A stretch of DNA of 64,000 nucleotides from Butyrivibrio sp. (GCA_023664865.1 JAMPEU010000013.1:23367-87366); one strand, 5' to 3'. Counted from the stretch's first letter, positions 52,040-60,922 are shown. Numbers and translations are program-made. The notes: a model not told the origin generated them from the sequence alone.

Positions 52040-52121
52040 GATTTTAGCCTAAATGAACAAAATAAGGAGCGACTTACCGCTTTTCAGGCATGGAGCTCCG
52101 TTTTTGTTTTTAGGCTAAACT
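52040..52121. repeat. Family-2 hairpin element, copy 2
   Basis: Between the TPM and zinc-ribbon genes. The arms are GATTTTAGCCTAAATGAACA and its near complement ending CTAAACTC. The core is AAGGAGCGACTTACCGC, TTTTCAGGCATGGAGCTCCG, with one T fewer than in copies 1 and 3. The flanking right end continues ATGACAG. Confidence 0.85.
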
Positions 52122-52147
52122 CATGACAGTAGATAATATTCTCAAAG

Positions 52148-53125
52148 TCATACATAAAACCGCAGCACCATCTCAAACATCGCCGCCACGGCCACAAAGA
52201 CCGTCGCCGCATATCCTATCATTTTCCTGACAGAAAGCGGCGTCTTACCTATCGCCTTCCCTGTCTGCCCGTTCACATAGAATGTATATGTCTGCTCCCT
52301 GTAGCGGTATGTATATATCCATACCGGGAAAAGCGCATAAAAATATCCCAGCCTTTTGGTGCGTACATCTCTATGAAAAGGCTTAAGCGTCGAGTACCCC
52401 GACAGCGATTCATTAAGAATTGCTTCCGCCGAGCCCCGCACCTTTGCAAGCGCCCTATGTTCTAATGTTATTGCGTCCTGATTGAAAAACTCGGCATAAA
52501 AGCCCGACATATATTTTTCCTGAAAATTTTCCAACGCCCTATAATCATAAGGCTCCATTAAATCCATTGTGCCATCGTCCATTAAAATTGATGCGTCCAC
52601 AGGGATTTTATCATAATCAATATCCATGTCGCGCACCACTTTATAATGGCTGGTCTCGGTATATTCCTTATTGCCGCTGCGCCATGAGCGTACTCTGGTC
52701 CCTTCTCCGTCAAATACGCAGTTAGCCATATAATCGTATAACCAGAAAGGCACATAAGAGCCTTCCATTTTATCTAAAGAAGCCTCCGAAAGAAAACTCG
52801 ATGGGGTAAAAGCGCGTTTCTTAAACTCTTTTTTCAAGATTTCCTTTACGCTCTCTTTTCCTACCTTAAATGGCATAATGAGATTGGGATTATAGCTGCC
52901 TTGAACTTTATCGTCAAACACAATATAGTGTCCGCAGTGTTCGCACCTTAGAGCCGACGTATACTCGCTTGGATTAAGCGGTGCGCCGCAGTTAGAACAT
53001 ATATCTTCCGAACTTCCTTCCAACTTCTGCTCACTGTCAATCCCCTCACAGTGCGGGCAGTACATCGCTTTCTTTTCCGGACTGTAGACCACATTGCCGC
53101 CGCAGTTACGACATTTAAAAATCAT
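52148..53125 (-). CDS. Zinc-ribbon membrane-associated protein of unknown function
   Basis: A 325-residue protein with three N-terminal zinc-ribbon pairs: CRNCGGNVVYSPEKKAMYCPHC, ICSNCGAPL and RCEHCGHY. A folded middle section (about 75-290) includes SYVPFWLYDYMANCVFDGEG and FPVWIYTYRYREQTYTFYVN. A C-terminal helix (MIGYAATVFVAVAAMFEMVL) probably anchors it. Such proteins often sit beside TPM-domain genes, as here. No enzymatic motif is recognised. It overlaps the MutS-like gene by 11 bases, so they are coupled. Confidence 0.75.
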   Translation of the reverse strand: MIFKCRNCGGNVVYSPEKKAMYCPHCEGIDSEQKLEGSSEDICSNCGAPLNPSEYTSALRCEHCGHYIVFDDKVQGSYNPNLIMPFKVGKESVKEILKKEFKKRAFTPSSFLSEASLDKMEGSYVPFWLYDYMANCVFDGEGTRVRSWRSGNKEYTETSHYKVVRDMDIDYDKIPVDASILMDDGTMDLMEPYDYRALENFQEKYMSGFYAEFFNQDAITLEHRALAKVRGSAEAILNESLSGYSTLKPFHRDVRTKRLGYFYALFPVWIYTYRYREQTYTFYVNGQTGKAIGKTPLSVRKMIGYAATVFVAVAAMFEMVLRFYV

Positions 53126-54854
53126 TGAGTTTTCCTCCCTTATGCCATTGCCCTGTCTTTAAAAAAGTCTGCGCCATTGTCTCCGCATCATTTACGAGGT
53201 CCTTATCATATCCAAGGACCTTGAGAAGCGCTATAGCGTTTCTGGAAACGGCAGGACCTTTCTGCAATTTATAATTAAAAAGTATATCGTTTTTCTCTAT
53301 TTCTTCTTCAAAATGATAATTATCGTATACATCAGATAAGAGCTTGGTCAGCTCCAAATCATGAGTCGCAGCAAAGCATATTACGTTCTTTGCCGCAAGC
53401 GCTTTAAGAATCTGCGTAGACGCCGCTATACGCTCTACCGTATTTGTACCGCGCAATACTTCGTCTACAAAACATAACACATGTTTTTTGTCCTTTTCGG
53501 CACAGGCAACGTTATTCAAAATTCTGCGGATAGATTTTACTTCCGCCATATAATAACTGTCGCCGCTCTCTATGTCGTCTTTTAAGGACATGGAAGAATA
53601 TATGCGGAACATTACCCCTTTATATGACGCTGCCATACAGGTATGTATGGTCTGCGCCAGAATAGCGTTTACCGCTACTGCGCGCAGGAATGTAGACTTG
53701 CCGGAAGCATTGGAGCCGGTAAGCAGCACTCCTTTGTCCACTTCTATATCGTTCTTTACCGGATTATTCAATAACGGATGATATAATTGTTTTATATTAA
53801 TATAACCATCTTCGTCTTCTTCCGTAATAAACTCCGGAATACAATAATCGCCCTTTAAATTTGTGCGGTATTCGCCTACGACGATAGCAGTCTCTATCAT
53901 TCCCATAACAGTAACCATTTCGTCTATGTCGCCTATATGATTTCTGACAACCCTGAGCATTTGATTGAATTTTATCAAATCGAGATAAAAAATCATTCGC
54001 AGATAATCAAATAAAGTTTCTAAAATATTGCCGTTTGCCGACATTCCCCCACGTCCGCCTGAACTTGAGAACACGATAAAAGAATTGCGTCTGAAATTCC
54101 CCATTGCCTTATAGCATTTCAAAAGACGCTCCTGCTCTTTATCAATTTCGCTTATGGAATATTTGCCGATATCATTCGCCGCATCCAATAGCCGGGATAT
54201 ATAAGCGAAACTCGTGATATAATGACCTATCTCTTTCTGTTCCTTAAAATAATTAATCATATTATAGCTTATAACCACCAACAGCGCGCAGCACCCTAGG
54301 GGTACGGAGACAAACATCAGTCCGAGACTTATAATGACTAGAAGGAGTGCCATATAATATCTAAAACTGTTGCGCTCTCCTAATGTATCAAGGAAACTAA
54401 GATACTCGTACAGTGAATATTTGCTCATTCTTCCAAGCTGCGCAAACTTCACCTGTAGTTTAACCCTTAAGTCCGCATTATCCATAAAATATCTGACATG
54501 GCTTTCAAAACGCTCAAGTTCCTCCTTGCTCTGAACCGGCGTGCGCAGCCTGTAATAAAGATATTCATCGCCCGCAGAGCTGTGGGAATAATTCATCTTG
54601 CTGTATATCCTGTCCATGTTTAAATCATTCCATGTAATATCATCAAGCTGATTCGCCTCTTCATGCTCTTTATAATACATGGGGATATGCTGCTCAAGTT
54701 CGTCTGTATCATATTCTCTGTCCACGGCATCTCCATACCGTTCATAAAGTTTCTTGATGAAACGCTTTCTCTCATTCATGCTGTTTATATAGCCCATTAC
54801 CATAATCAACAGAATGAAAAGAAGCATTGCTCCCGCAAAAATAAAATATTCCAT
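53115..54854 (-). CDS. Membrane-anchored MutS-family ATPase
   Basis: A 579-residue protein with an N-terminal transmembrane helix (YFIFAGAMLLFILLIMVMGY), a MutS domain III-like helical part (WNDLNMDRIYSKMNYSHSSAGDEYLYYRL), a central pair of helices (MALLLVIISLGLMFVSVPLG, CCALLVVISYNMI) and a C-terminal ATPase. Walker A is TGSNASGKSTFLRAV, the Walker B region reads VLCFVDEVLRGTNTVER, and the loop CFAATHDLEL holds the His. The mismatch-binding domain I is absent, so it is not a mismatch repair MutS; its function is unknown. Confidence 0.82.
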   Translation of the reverse strand: MEYFIFAGAMLLFILLIMVMGYINSMNERKRFIKKLYERYGDAVDREYDTDELEQHIPMYYKEHEEANQLDDITWNDLNMDRIYSKMNYSHSSAGDEYLYYRLRTPVQSKEELERFESHVRYFMDNADLRVKLQVKFAQLGRMSKYSLYEYLSFLDTLGERNSFRYYMALLLVIISLGLMFVSVPLGCCALLVVISYNMINYFKEQKEIGHYITSFAYISRLLDAANDIGKYSISEIDKEQERLLKCYKAMGNFRRNSFIVFSSSGGRGGMSANGNILETLFDYLRMIFYLDLIKFNQMLRVVRNHIGDIDEMVTVMGMIETAIVVGEYRTNLKGDYCIPEFITEEDEDGYINIKQLYHPLLNNPVKNDIEVDKGVLLTGSNASGKSTFLRAVAVNAILAQTIHTCMAASYKGVMFRIYSSMSLKDDIESGDSYYMAEVKSIRRILNNVACAEKDKKHVLCFVDEVLRGTNTVERIAASTQILKALAAKNVICFAATHDLELTKLLSDVYDNYHFEEEIEKNDILFNYKLQKGPAVSRNAIALLKVLGYDKDLVNDAETMAQTFLKTGQWHKGGKLNDF

Positions 54855-54932
54855 AACTCATGTTATCCAATCTGGCAACTATTCATTACCCGTTCAATTA
54901 TAAAACCTGATAACTGCTTATCAGTTTCACAA

Positions 54933-56237
54933 TTATCCAATCTGTTCTTTTATTTTCTCCGCCTTGTCATAGATGGCGTCAACATCAATGAAATCCGCAA
55001 ATTTACCGTCCATATATAAAATCTGGCCGTTTATCATTGTCATTTTTATATTCTGTTTGCTGCCGCTGTAAACAATATTCTTAGAAATATTGTTAATAGG
55101 CTGCATATTAGGCTGGCGTAAGTCTATCATTATCATGTCCGCAAGCCTGCCTTCTTCCAGCACATCGGTATCCGGAAGGTTCATTGCCTTAGAGCCGTTT
55201 ACCGTTGCCATTTTTAGCACTTCCCATGCGTCCACGGCGGATGCGTCCATTGCCTTTAATTTAGCAAGCCCCGTTACCAGGAACATCTCGCGGAACATAT
55301 CCAGACAGTTATTGCTTGCAGGACCGTCCGTTCCGATTGCTACGTTTATTCCTTTCTCAAGGTATTCGGCTATCGGCGCTATGCCGCTGGCAAGCTTGGT
55401 ATTCGAGCCCGGATTCGTCACCACGCTTAAATTTCTCTTTTTAAAGATTTCCATATCCTCTTCATCAAGATAGACGCAGTGGTATCCGCCGCCGCCGTAA
55501 TCATATATGCCTAAAGAATCAAAAAGCTTGGTCGGCGACATTCCGTAACGCTCTATACAACCATCTGTTTCCGACTTAGTTTCCGCCAGATGCGTAAATA
55601 CCGGCGCTTTATATTTATGCGCAAGCTTGGCTACGCTCATTAGAAGTTCTTTAGAACATGTATATTCCGCGTGGAAGCCGATGAAATAACTAAGCAGTGG
55701 ATTGTCGTTATTATATTTTAAATAACACTCTTCCGTCTTGGCAAGCGATTCGCTAAAATCCCCCTGTCCGCTCATGCCGCTTACCTGAACGCAGCGCATA
55801 CCCATATCCACACAGGCTTTTGCAATCGTATCAGGAGTCAGATACATATCGAAAATCGCCGTAATCCCGCTTGTCAGATATTCCAGAATTGCCAGCTTGG
55901 TAAGATGGTAAATCATTTCCCCGTCCATTCTTGCCTCAACCGGAAATATCTGTTTCGTCAGCCAGTCCTGCAGCGGCATATCGTCAGCATAAGAACGCAG
56001 CAGAGTCATACCCGAATGGGTGTGAGCATCTTTAAAGCCCGGCATAAGAAGGTTTCTTCCACAGTCAATTTCCTTATCCCATATTATGCTCTGGAGCTTT
56101 AACTTGCGGTAGACTTCTTCCGTATCCGCGCCGTCTCCCACATATATAATGCGCTCGTTCTGAACCCAGACCTCGCCTTCTAATATTTTATCGTCTTTCA
56201 TTGTAAGTATCCGCGCGTTATAAAATCTGATATTCAT
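54933..56237 (-). CDS. Amidohydrolase (5'-methylthioadenosine/S-adenosylhomocysteine deaminase-like)
   Basis: A 434-residue metal-dependent amidohydrolase. The metal ligands are in GFKDAHTHSGMTLLRSYAD (HxH), IGFHAEYTCSKELL, PVFTHLAETKSE and NVAIGTDGPASNNCLDMF, all intact. The family deaminates adenosine-like compounds such as MTA and SAH, or guanine/cytosine analogues; the nucleoside-salvage neighbours (cdd, purine nucleoside phosphorylase) support a nucleoside role. ATG 56237 is preferred to 56246 by SD spacing. Confidence 0.85.
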   Translation of the reverse strand: MNIRFYNARILTMKDDKILEGEVWVQNERIIYVGDGADTEEVYRKLKLQSIIWDKEIDCGRNLLMPGFKDAHTHSGMTLLRSYADDMPLQDWLTKQIFPVEARMDGEMIYHLTKLAILEYLTSGITAIFDMYLTPDTIAKACVDMGMRCVQVSGMSGQGDFSESLAKTEECYLKYNNDNPLLSYFIGFHAEYTCSKELLMSVAKLAHKYKAPVFTHLAETKSETDGCIERYGMSPTKLFDSLGIYDYGGGGYHCVYLDEEDMEIFKKRNLSVVTNPGSNTKLASGIAPIAEYLEKGINVAIGTDGPASNNCLDMFREMFLVTGLAKLKAMDASAVDAWEVLKMATVNGSKAMNLPDTDVLEEGRLADMIMIDLRQPNMQPINNISKNIVYSGSKQNIKMTMINGQILYMDGKFADFIDVDAIYDKAEKIKEQIG

Positions 56238-56340
56238 ATATCTCATGTTCCTTTCTGCAGAATTTACGTTTTCATGCGGTCAGCCCAGTAAATGCGCAGA
56301 CCTGTTAAATAGTTGCTTCCATTCTATCAGCTTAATTATA

Positions 56341-56769
56341 TTACATGCCGAGATTTGAAGCCCCGAATCCATTCGGAAGCAGTTCTTCAAGCGTCTGCAC
56401 CTTATAATCATTTACCGACTTAGCCACAATAATATCAAAGTCCTTCGGGTTGCAGAATTCCATCATCACCTGTCTGCATACCCCGCATGGATAGGCGTAA
56501 GACGTTATCTCTTCTCCTTTTGCACCGCCGACAATGGCGATAGCTTTAAACTGCCGCACACCTTCGCTTACCGCCTTGAAAAATGCCGTCCGCTCTGCGC
56601 AGTTTGTCGGTGAATACGCCGCATTTTCAATATTGCAGCCCGTGTATATGCTGCCGCCTTCGGTAAGCAGCGCCGCGCCCACCTGATAGCCTGAATAAGG
56701 GGAATACGAAATCTTTCTTACCTCTAGCGCCTTATTTATTAAGGTTTCTGCCATAGCTTTATCTATCAT
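56341..56769 (-). CDS. cdd: Cytidine deaminase
   Basis: A 142-residue homotetrameric-type cytidine deaminase converting cytidine or deoxycytidine to uridine forms. Zinc and catalytic sites are NCAERTAFFKAV (Cys and catalytic Glu) and YPCGVCRQVMMEFC (CxxC). The N-terminal SPYSGYQVGAALL binds substrate. ATG 56769 has GGAG-poor upstream sequence; the start is conserved in length. It lies 31 bases behind the purine nucleoside phosphorylase gene, so a shared operon is likely. Confidence 0.93.
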   Translation of the reverse strand: MIDKAMAETLINKALEVRKISYSPYSGYQVGAALLTEGGSIYTGCNIENAAYSPTNCAERTAFFKAVSEGVRQFKAIAIVGGAKGEEITSYAYPCGVCRQVMMEFCNPKDFDIIVAKSVNDYKVQTLEELLPNGFGASNLGM

Positions 56770-56800
56770 TGATTAACAGCTCCAGTCTTTAAATCCATTC

Positions 56801-57634
56801 TTATAATACATTAGCGAACTTTTTAACCGTTTCCGTCAGAAGCTTCTCAAATTTCGGTGCAACGGCGTTTGCAGCCGCCTGTACTTCCTCGTGTGTAAGC
56901 GGCGTGCTGTTCATGCCTGCCGCCAGATTGCATACACAGGATACGCCGCAGATTTTCATACCCATATGGTTTGCCGCAATCGCTTCCACTACCGTACTCA
57001 TTCCTACCGCGCTTACGCCGAGCATATTCAACATCTTAATCTCCGCCGGAGACTCAAAAGACGGTCCTGTTAATTGCGCGTACACGCCTTCAAATAATTC
57101 GATATCATTCTCTTTCGCCGTACTTCTGATGATTTCCTGAAGGTCTTCATCATAGACATGCGTCATATCAGGGAATCTTGTGCCTAGTTCGTCGATATTC
57201 GCACCTATTAACGGATTGGGGGCAAAACATGAAATATGGTCGGTAAGCATCATCAGGCTGCCGGCATGCAGTTTGGGATTAAGACCGCCCGAAGCGTTGG
57301 TTAAAAACAATATTTCCGCACCCATCATTTTCATAAGTCGTGTAGGAAGCACTACGTCGGTAATCGGATAGCCTTCATAATAATGCACCCTGCCCTGCAT
57401 AAGCACCACAGGCACCTTGTCTATATATCCGAAGATAAATTTGCCTGCATGTCCCGGAACCGTAGAAACCGGAAAGCCCTCAATCTCACTGTAAGGAAGC
57501 TCCGCCCTTACGTCTATGGTATTGGCAAAGTTCCCAAGCCCCGAACCGAGAACCACTGCAGCCTTAGGCTCAAAGTCGATTTTCGCCTTATAACATTCAT
57601 AGCATTTTAAAAGTTTCTCATACACTTTATTCAT
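56801..57634 (-). CDS. Purine-nucleoside phosphorylase (class I, trimeric)
   Basis: A 277-residue phosphorylase cleaving purine nucleosides with phosphate. Motifs are VVLGSGLGNFANTI, STVPGHAGKFIFG, RVHYYEGYPITDVVLPTRLM, FLTNASGGLN (substrate contact), AQLTGPSFESPAEI and GMSTVVEAIAANHMGMKICG. Length and motifs match the PunA/PNP family and not hexameric DeoD. ATG 57634 follows AGGAGGAG. It heads the salvage group with cdd. Confidence 0.93.
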   Translation of the reverse strand: MNKVYEKLLKCYECYKAKIDFEPKAAVVLGSGLGNFANTIDVRAELPYSEIEGFPVSTVPGHAGKFIFGYIDKVPVVLMQGRVHYYEGYPITDVVLPTRLMKMMGAEILFLTNASGGLNPKLHAGSLMMLTDHISCFAPNPLIGANIDELGTRFPDMTHVYDEDLQEIIRSTAKENDIELFEGVYAQLTGPSFESPAEIKMLNMLGVSAVGMSTVVEAIAANHMGMKICGVSCVCNLAAGMNSTPLTHEEVQAAANAVAPKFEKLLTETVKKFANVL

Positions 57635-57795
57635 ATCAATTCTCCTCCTGCTCAGCCTGCGGATTTAGCATAATCTCCCCGCAATCCATTATATTTTAAT
57701 ATAGTATATCATTTTCTGATAAAATAAAAAAGAGATATCTTGTAATTATATCTCCTTTCTCCTTCTTAACATTTCATGCTGCTCACGGTATAGAA

Positions 57796-57946
57796 GCGGC
57801 ATGAACTTATGTGCTTCCACTTGAGGCACGTTCCCACTACGTGGAAAATCGCAGCGGTACTAAGCTCAAAAGCTATAAAACAGCTTTTTCGCTAAGGACC
57901 GGCGTTTTCCAAGTACCTCAAGCGGAAGCACATAAGTTCATGCCGC
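57796..57946. repeat. Family-1 hairpin element, copy K
   Basis: Between the purine nucleoside phosphorylase gene and spoIVA. Arms GCGGCATGAACTTATGTGC and complement are perfect. Core forward with altered CGTTCCCACTACGTGG in place of CGCTCTCGCTCCGTG, and inner stem GGAAAATCGC with GCGTTTTCC. Copy L follows 61 bases later. Confidence 0.9.
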
Positions 57947-58007
57947 CCAAGGCTGTGATTAATATACAATTTATGAATAGTTTATTCCGCTTAATTCACG
58001 TTTCCAA

Positions 58008-58157
58008 GCGTCAGGGACACATATGTTCACTGAAAAGGTCCTTGTAAGACGTCGGTACTTAGTGAAAAAGCTGTTTTTTAGCTTTTGAACTTAGTACCGC
58101 TACGCCTTACACGGAGCGAGAGTGTGCCTTTTCTGTGAACATATGTGTCCCTGACGC
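58008..58157. repeat. Family-1 hairpin element, copy L
   Basis: Arms GCGTCAGGGACACATATGTT and complement are perfect. Core reverse; the inner stem is GTAAGACGTCGG with CCGCTACGCCTTAC, different from the GTAAAA/TTTTAC of most copies but still paired. The region 57635-58248 holds only copies K and L and AT-rich flanks. Confidence 0.9.
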
Positions 58158-58248
58158 CCCCGAACAGCACAAGCACTTAAGAATATCGCCTGTATCGTTC
58201 TCTTTCTCACCATTTAATTACATACGTTATCTACAAAATCCGACATAT

Positions 58249-59736
58249 TTAGATAATAATACACACCATTCCGCCGTTGCTGTCGTTCACGATTTTTTGC
58301 ATAGTTTCCTGCAATTTCACCTGACTCTCCTCATTTATCATGGCAATTTTGCTGGATATTCCGTCATTTACCAGTTGTTCTATGGTTTTCCCGAAAATAT
58401 TGGTCTCCCAGATGCCCTCGTCGCTTGTTCCGGTATCGGAAATATATTGTATCAAATCCTTCGCCTGCATCTCGGTTCCGACAATCGGCGATATCTCGGT
58501 TTCGATACTCGCCTTAATCATATGGATGCTCGGACTCTCCGCCTTAATCTTCACGCCGAACTTATTGCCCTGCTTGATGACTTCCGGCTTCTCTAAGACA
58601 ATCTCGTCTTTATCCGGCATAACCACGCCGTATCCCTTATATCTTACGGACTCCATCGCGTGAAGCACCTTCGTATATTCCCGCTTCATTTTCGCCATCT
58701 CTTTAAGCACAGATAACATCTGATATTCACTGGTTATAGACTCGCCCACCAGCTCGCTTATCATTTCATAATAATAGGTATCGTCCAAATCCAGAACTAT
58801 CCTGACGCTGCCGTCCGACATATTTACGCCGTCTAACTTACACTTTCTGATATATTCACTTTCCAGCTCAAAATTCGCTCTGGTGATATCCCTGACATTG
58901 GTAAGCTCGCCCATAAGATTTTTCACCTGAGCGATTATATCCTGTTTCATTTTATGGTCATATGCAAGCATCTCCACCCATTTAGGCATATAAAACTCAA
59001 TCATTGTCAGAGGGAACTCATATAAAATGTTCTCCATGATATGATTTATATCGTCCTGCTTTAGCTGCTCGCAGTTGACGCTCATAACCGTGACCTGATA
59101 TTTTTCGCTTATCTCGTCGGCAAGCTGCCTTGTTTCTTCCGCATAAGGTTTCGAGGAGTTAAGAAGCACGATAAAAGGCTTATGCATCTCCTGAAGTTCC
59201 CTTATGGTTCGCTCCTCCGCATCAAGAAAACTGTTTCTTGGCAGTTCACCGAAACTTCCGTCGCATGTCACTACGATGCCTATTGTGGAGTGGTCTTTTA
59301 TAACCTTGCGTGTTCCTATTTCCGCCGCCTGGGTAAACGGTATTTCTTCTGACGACCACGGAGTCTTAACCATTCTTTCGACATCCTCTTCCATATGCCC
59401 TGCCGCGCCGTCCACCATATAGCCCACGCAGTCAATAAGCCTGACTTTGACATTAATATCCGCGTCCAGACTAATCTGTGCAGCTTCCTTAGGAATGAAT
59501 TTCGGCTCTGTCGTCGTAATCGTCCTGCCGCCCGCGCTCTGCGGAAGTTCATCTTTTGCCCGCTCCTTCTCGTTCTCATCTTCCATAAACGGCAGTACGA
59601 GTAAGTCCATAAACCTTTTAATAAAAGTGGACTTTCCGGTTCTTACAGGACCTACAACGCCTATGTAAATTTCTCCCCCCGTCCTGTCCTGTATATCCTT
59701 GTAAACTGCATATTCATTTCTGTTATTAATATCCAT
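58249..59736 (-). CDS. spoIVA: Stage IV sporulation protein A (spore coat assembly ATPase)
   Basis: A 495-residue ATPase that polymerises on the forespore and anchors the coat. Features are MDINNRNEYAVYKDIQDRTG, Walker A GVVGPVRTGKSTFI, switch region TTTEPKFIPKEAA, LIDCVGYMVDGA and the conserved C-terminus GGMVCIII. The ATG 59736 is preferred to the frame from 59829: AAGGGG lies seven bases upstream, and the longer frame overlaps the lactonase gene and contains the candidate promoter. Expected to be sigma-E dependent; a matching promoter and an overlapping inverted repeat lie at 59742-59791. Confidence 0.96.
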   Translation of the reverse strand: MDINNRNEYAVYKDIQDRTGGEIYIGVVGPVRTGKSTFIKRFMDLLVLPFMEDENEKERAKDELPQSAGGRTITTTEPKFIPKEAAQISLDADINVKVRLIDCVGYMVDGAAGHMEEDVERMVKTPWSSEEIPFTQAAEIGTRKVIKDHSTIGIVVTCDGSFGELPRNSFLDAEERTIRELQEMHKPFIVLLNSSKPYAEETRQLADEISEKYQVTVMSVNCEQLKQDDINHIMENILYEFPLTMIEFYMPKWVEMLAYDHKMKQDIIAQVKNLMGELTNVRDITRANFELESEYIRKCKLDGVNMSDGSVRIVLDLDDTYYYEMISELVGESITSEYQMLSVLKEMAKMKREYTKVLHAMESVRYKGYGVVMPDKDEIVLEKPEVIKQGNKFGVKIKAESPSIHMIKASIETEISPIVGTEMQAKDLIQYISDTGTSDEGIWETNIFGKTIEQLVNDGISSKIAMINEESQVKLQETMQKIVNDSNGGMVCIII

Positions 59737-59741
59737 ACAAA

Positions 59742-59781
59742 AACCCCTTCCATACTTAGTAAAATGTATGTTGAAGGGGTT
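59742..59781 (-). terminator. Inverted repeat: lactonase terminator that covers the spoIVA SD
   Basis: On the minus strand AACCCCTTC (59781-59773), CATAC, an ATTTTACTAA loop, GTATG and GAAGGGGTT (59750-59742), then TTTTTG. It has terminator form, and its 3' arm contains the AAGGGG SD of spoIVA. Confidence 0.7.
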
Positions 59782-59791
59782 GTTTTTATGA
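59763..59791 (-). promoter_or_regulatory. Candidate sigma-E promoter of spoIVA
   Basis: On the minus strand TCATAAA (59791-59785), a 14-base spacer and CATACATT (59770-59763). The -10 matches the sigma-E CATACAHT consensus fully; the -35 matches five of seven positions. The start would fall near 59755, downstream of the 5' arm of the inverted repeat. Confidence 0.65.
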
Positions 59792-59810
59792 CTTGATATT
59801 TCTAAGCTGT

Positions 59811-60878
59811 TTATTTTCCGCCCTGGCACTTATGGAAAATAATACAGTTAGGCTGCGGTACTTTTATTTCCTTGCCGTTCATGACAAGTAAGCCTTTCTC
59901 CAAATCTACGTTAAAGAACGTCATGCTGTTGCTCTCATGATTGAGCGATACCAGATGCCTGTTATCAGGGAAAAGCACAGCGTCTTTAGGATAATCTCCG
60001 CTTATCGGCAGGCATAAGATTTTTTCAAGCATACCTGTTTCGTTATCTATCTTATATACCACTGCGCTGTTGTCGCCCGCATTTGAGCTTACCATATAAT
60101 TAAAATCATTGGAAATATTTAACGCGCTTGCCGCCGAACCGCCCGCATGATAATCATTCAGCGTGGAAATAGTCTGTATCTTCTCAAATTCCGGAGTGTC
60201 TCTCGACTCTTTGTATGTGTATACGGTAATATAGTTCTTAAGTTCATGCACTATATATAAGAACTTCCCGTCCTGTGAAAACTTCATATGCCTCGGAGCC
60301 GACTCCTGCTCGCTTCTAATCATATCTATCTGGCTAAGCTTTCCCGTAGCATGATTGAAACGGTATACATTTACATGATCCATCCCCAAATCCGCAGCGC
60401 ATAAGAATTTATTATCCCTCGTCATTTTTACGCAGTTGATATGCGGCCTGAAATTACGTTCGGCAATGCTGCCTAAACCCTTATGATATATTTCGTCTGT
60501 GATTTCTCCGACTGCGCCGTTATCCTGTAATCTCAAAACGGTAATCTTGCCGTCATGATACCCGCCTACAAACAGGAACTTATCATCATAATCCGTAGAA
60601 AGATAGCAGCCTCTCATTCCATTGATGCTTCCGTTATTAATAACCTCAAGTTCCCCTGTGGGTAAAATCTTATAGGCTTCTACGCCAAAGTCGGTAATGG
60701 AATACAAATATTTCTGATTATGGGAAATCGTAATATAGGAAGAATTAGTGATTTTTATATGGCTTTTTTCCGTCATACGCCCGTTTTTCATATCGACATC
60801 ATATATCCTTATGCCGTACTGGTCTTTGTCACCTATGGTATAACTTGACACATATGCTACATACTTATCCTGCTTCAT
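59811..60878 (-). CDS. Lactonase-family beta-propeller protein (6-phosphogluconolactonase-like)
   Basis: A 355-residue seven-bladed beta-propeller of the YbhE/lactonase type. Repeating blade motifs include SYITISHNQKYLYSITDFG, FRPHINCVKMTRDNKFLCAAD with the conserved RPH, HMKFSQDGKFLYIVHEL and SALNISNDFNYMVSSNAG. Its activity is not certain: members act on 6-phosphogluconolactone or cis,trans-muconate lactone. ATG 60878 follows GGAGGAAATTT. It is 75 bases upstream of the spoIVA start. Confidence 0.85.
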   Translation of the reverse strand: MKQDKYVAYVSSYTIGDKDQYGIRIYDVDMKNGRMTEKSHIKITNSSYITISHNQKYLYSITDFGVEAYKILPTGELEVINNGSINGMRGCYLSTDYDDKFLFVGGYHDGKITVLRLQDNGAVGEITDEIYHKGLGSIAERNFRPHINCVKMTRDNKFLCAADLGMDHVNVYRFNHATGKLSQIDMIRSEQESAPRHMKFSQDGKFLYIVHELKNYITVYTYKESRDTPEFEKIQTISTLNDYHAGGSAASALNISNDFNYMVSSNAGDNSAVVYKIDNETGMLEKILCLPISGDYPKDAVLFPDNRHLVSLNHESNSMTFFNVDLEKGLLVMNGKEIKVPQPNCIIFHKCQGGK

Positions 60879-60922
60879 ACAAATTTCCTCCGTTCACAAA
60901 ATCTATTCTGCCATTTTCTTAA

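Noticed and set aside
675-58157. Family-1 elements as insertion sequences or classic MITEs
   Set aside because: They carry no transposase, their end sequences differ between copies, and no constant target duplication is evident; the matched stem changes do not fit simple terminal inverted repeats.
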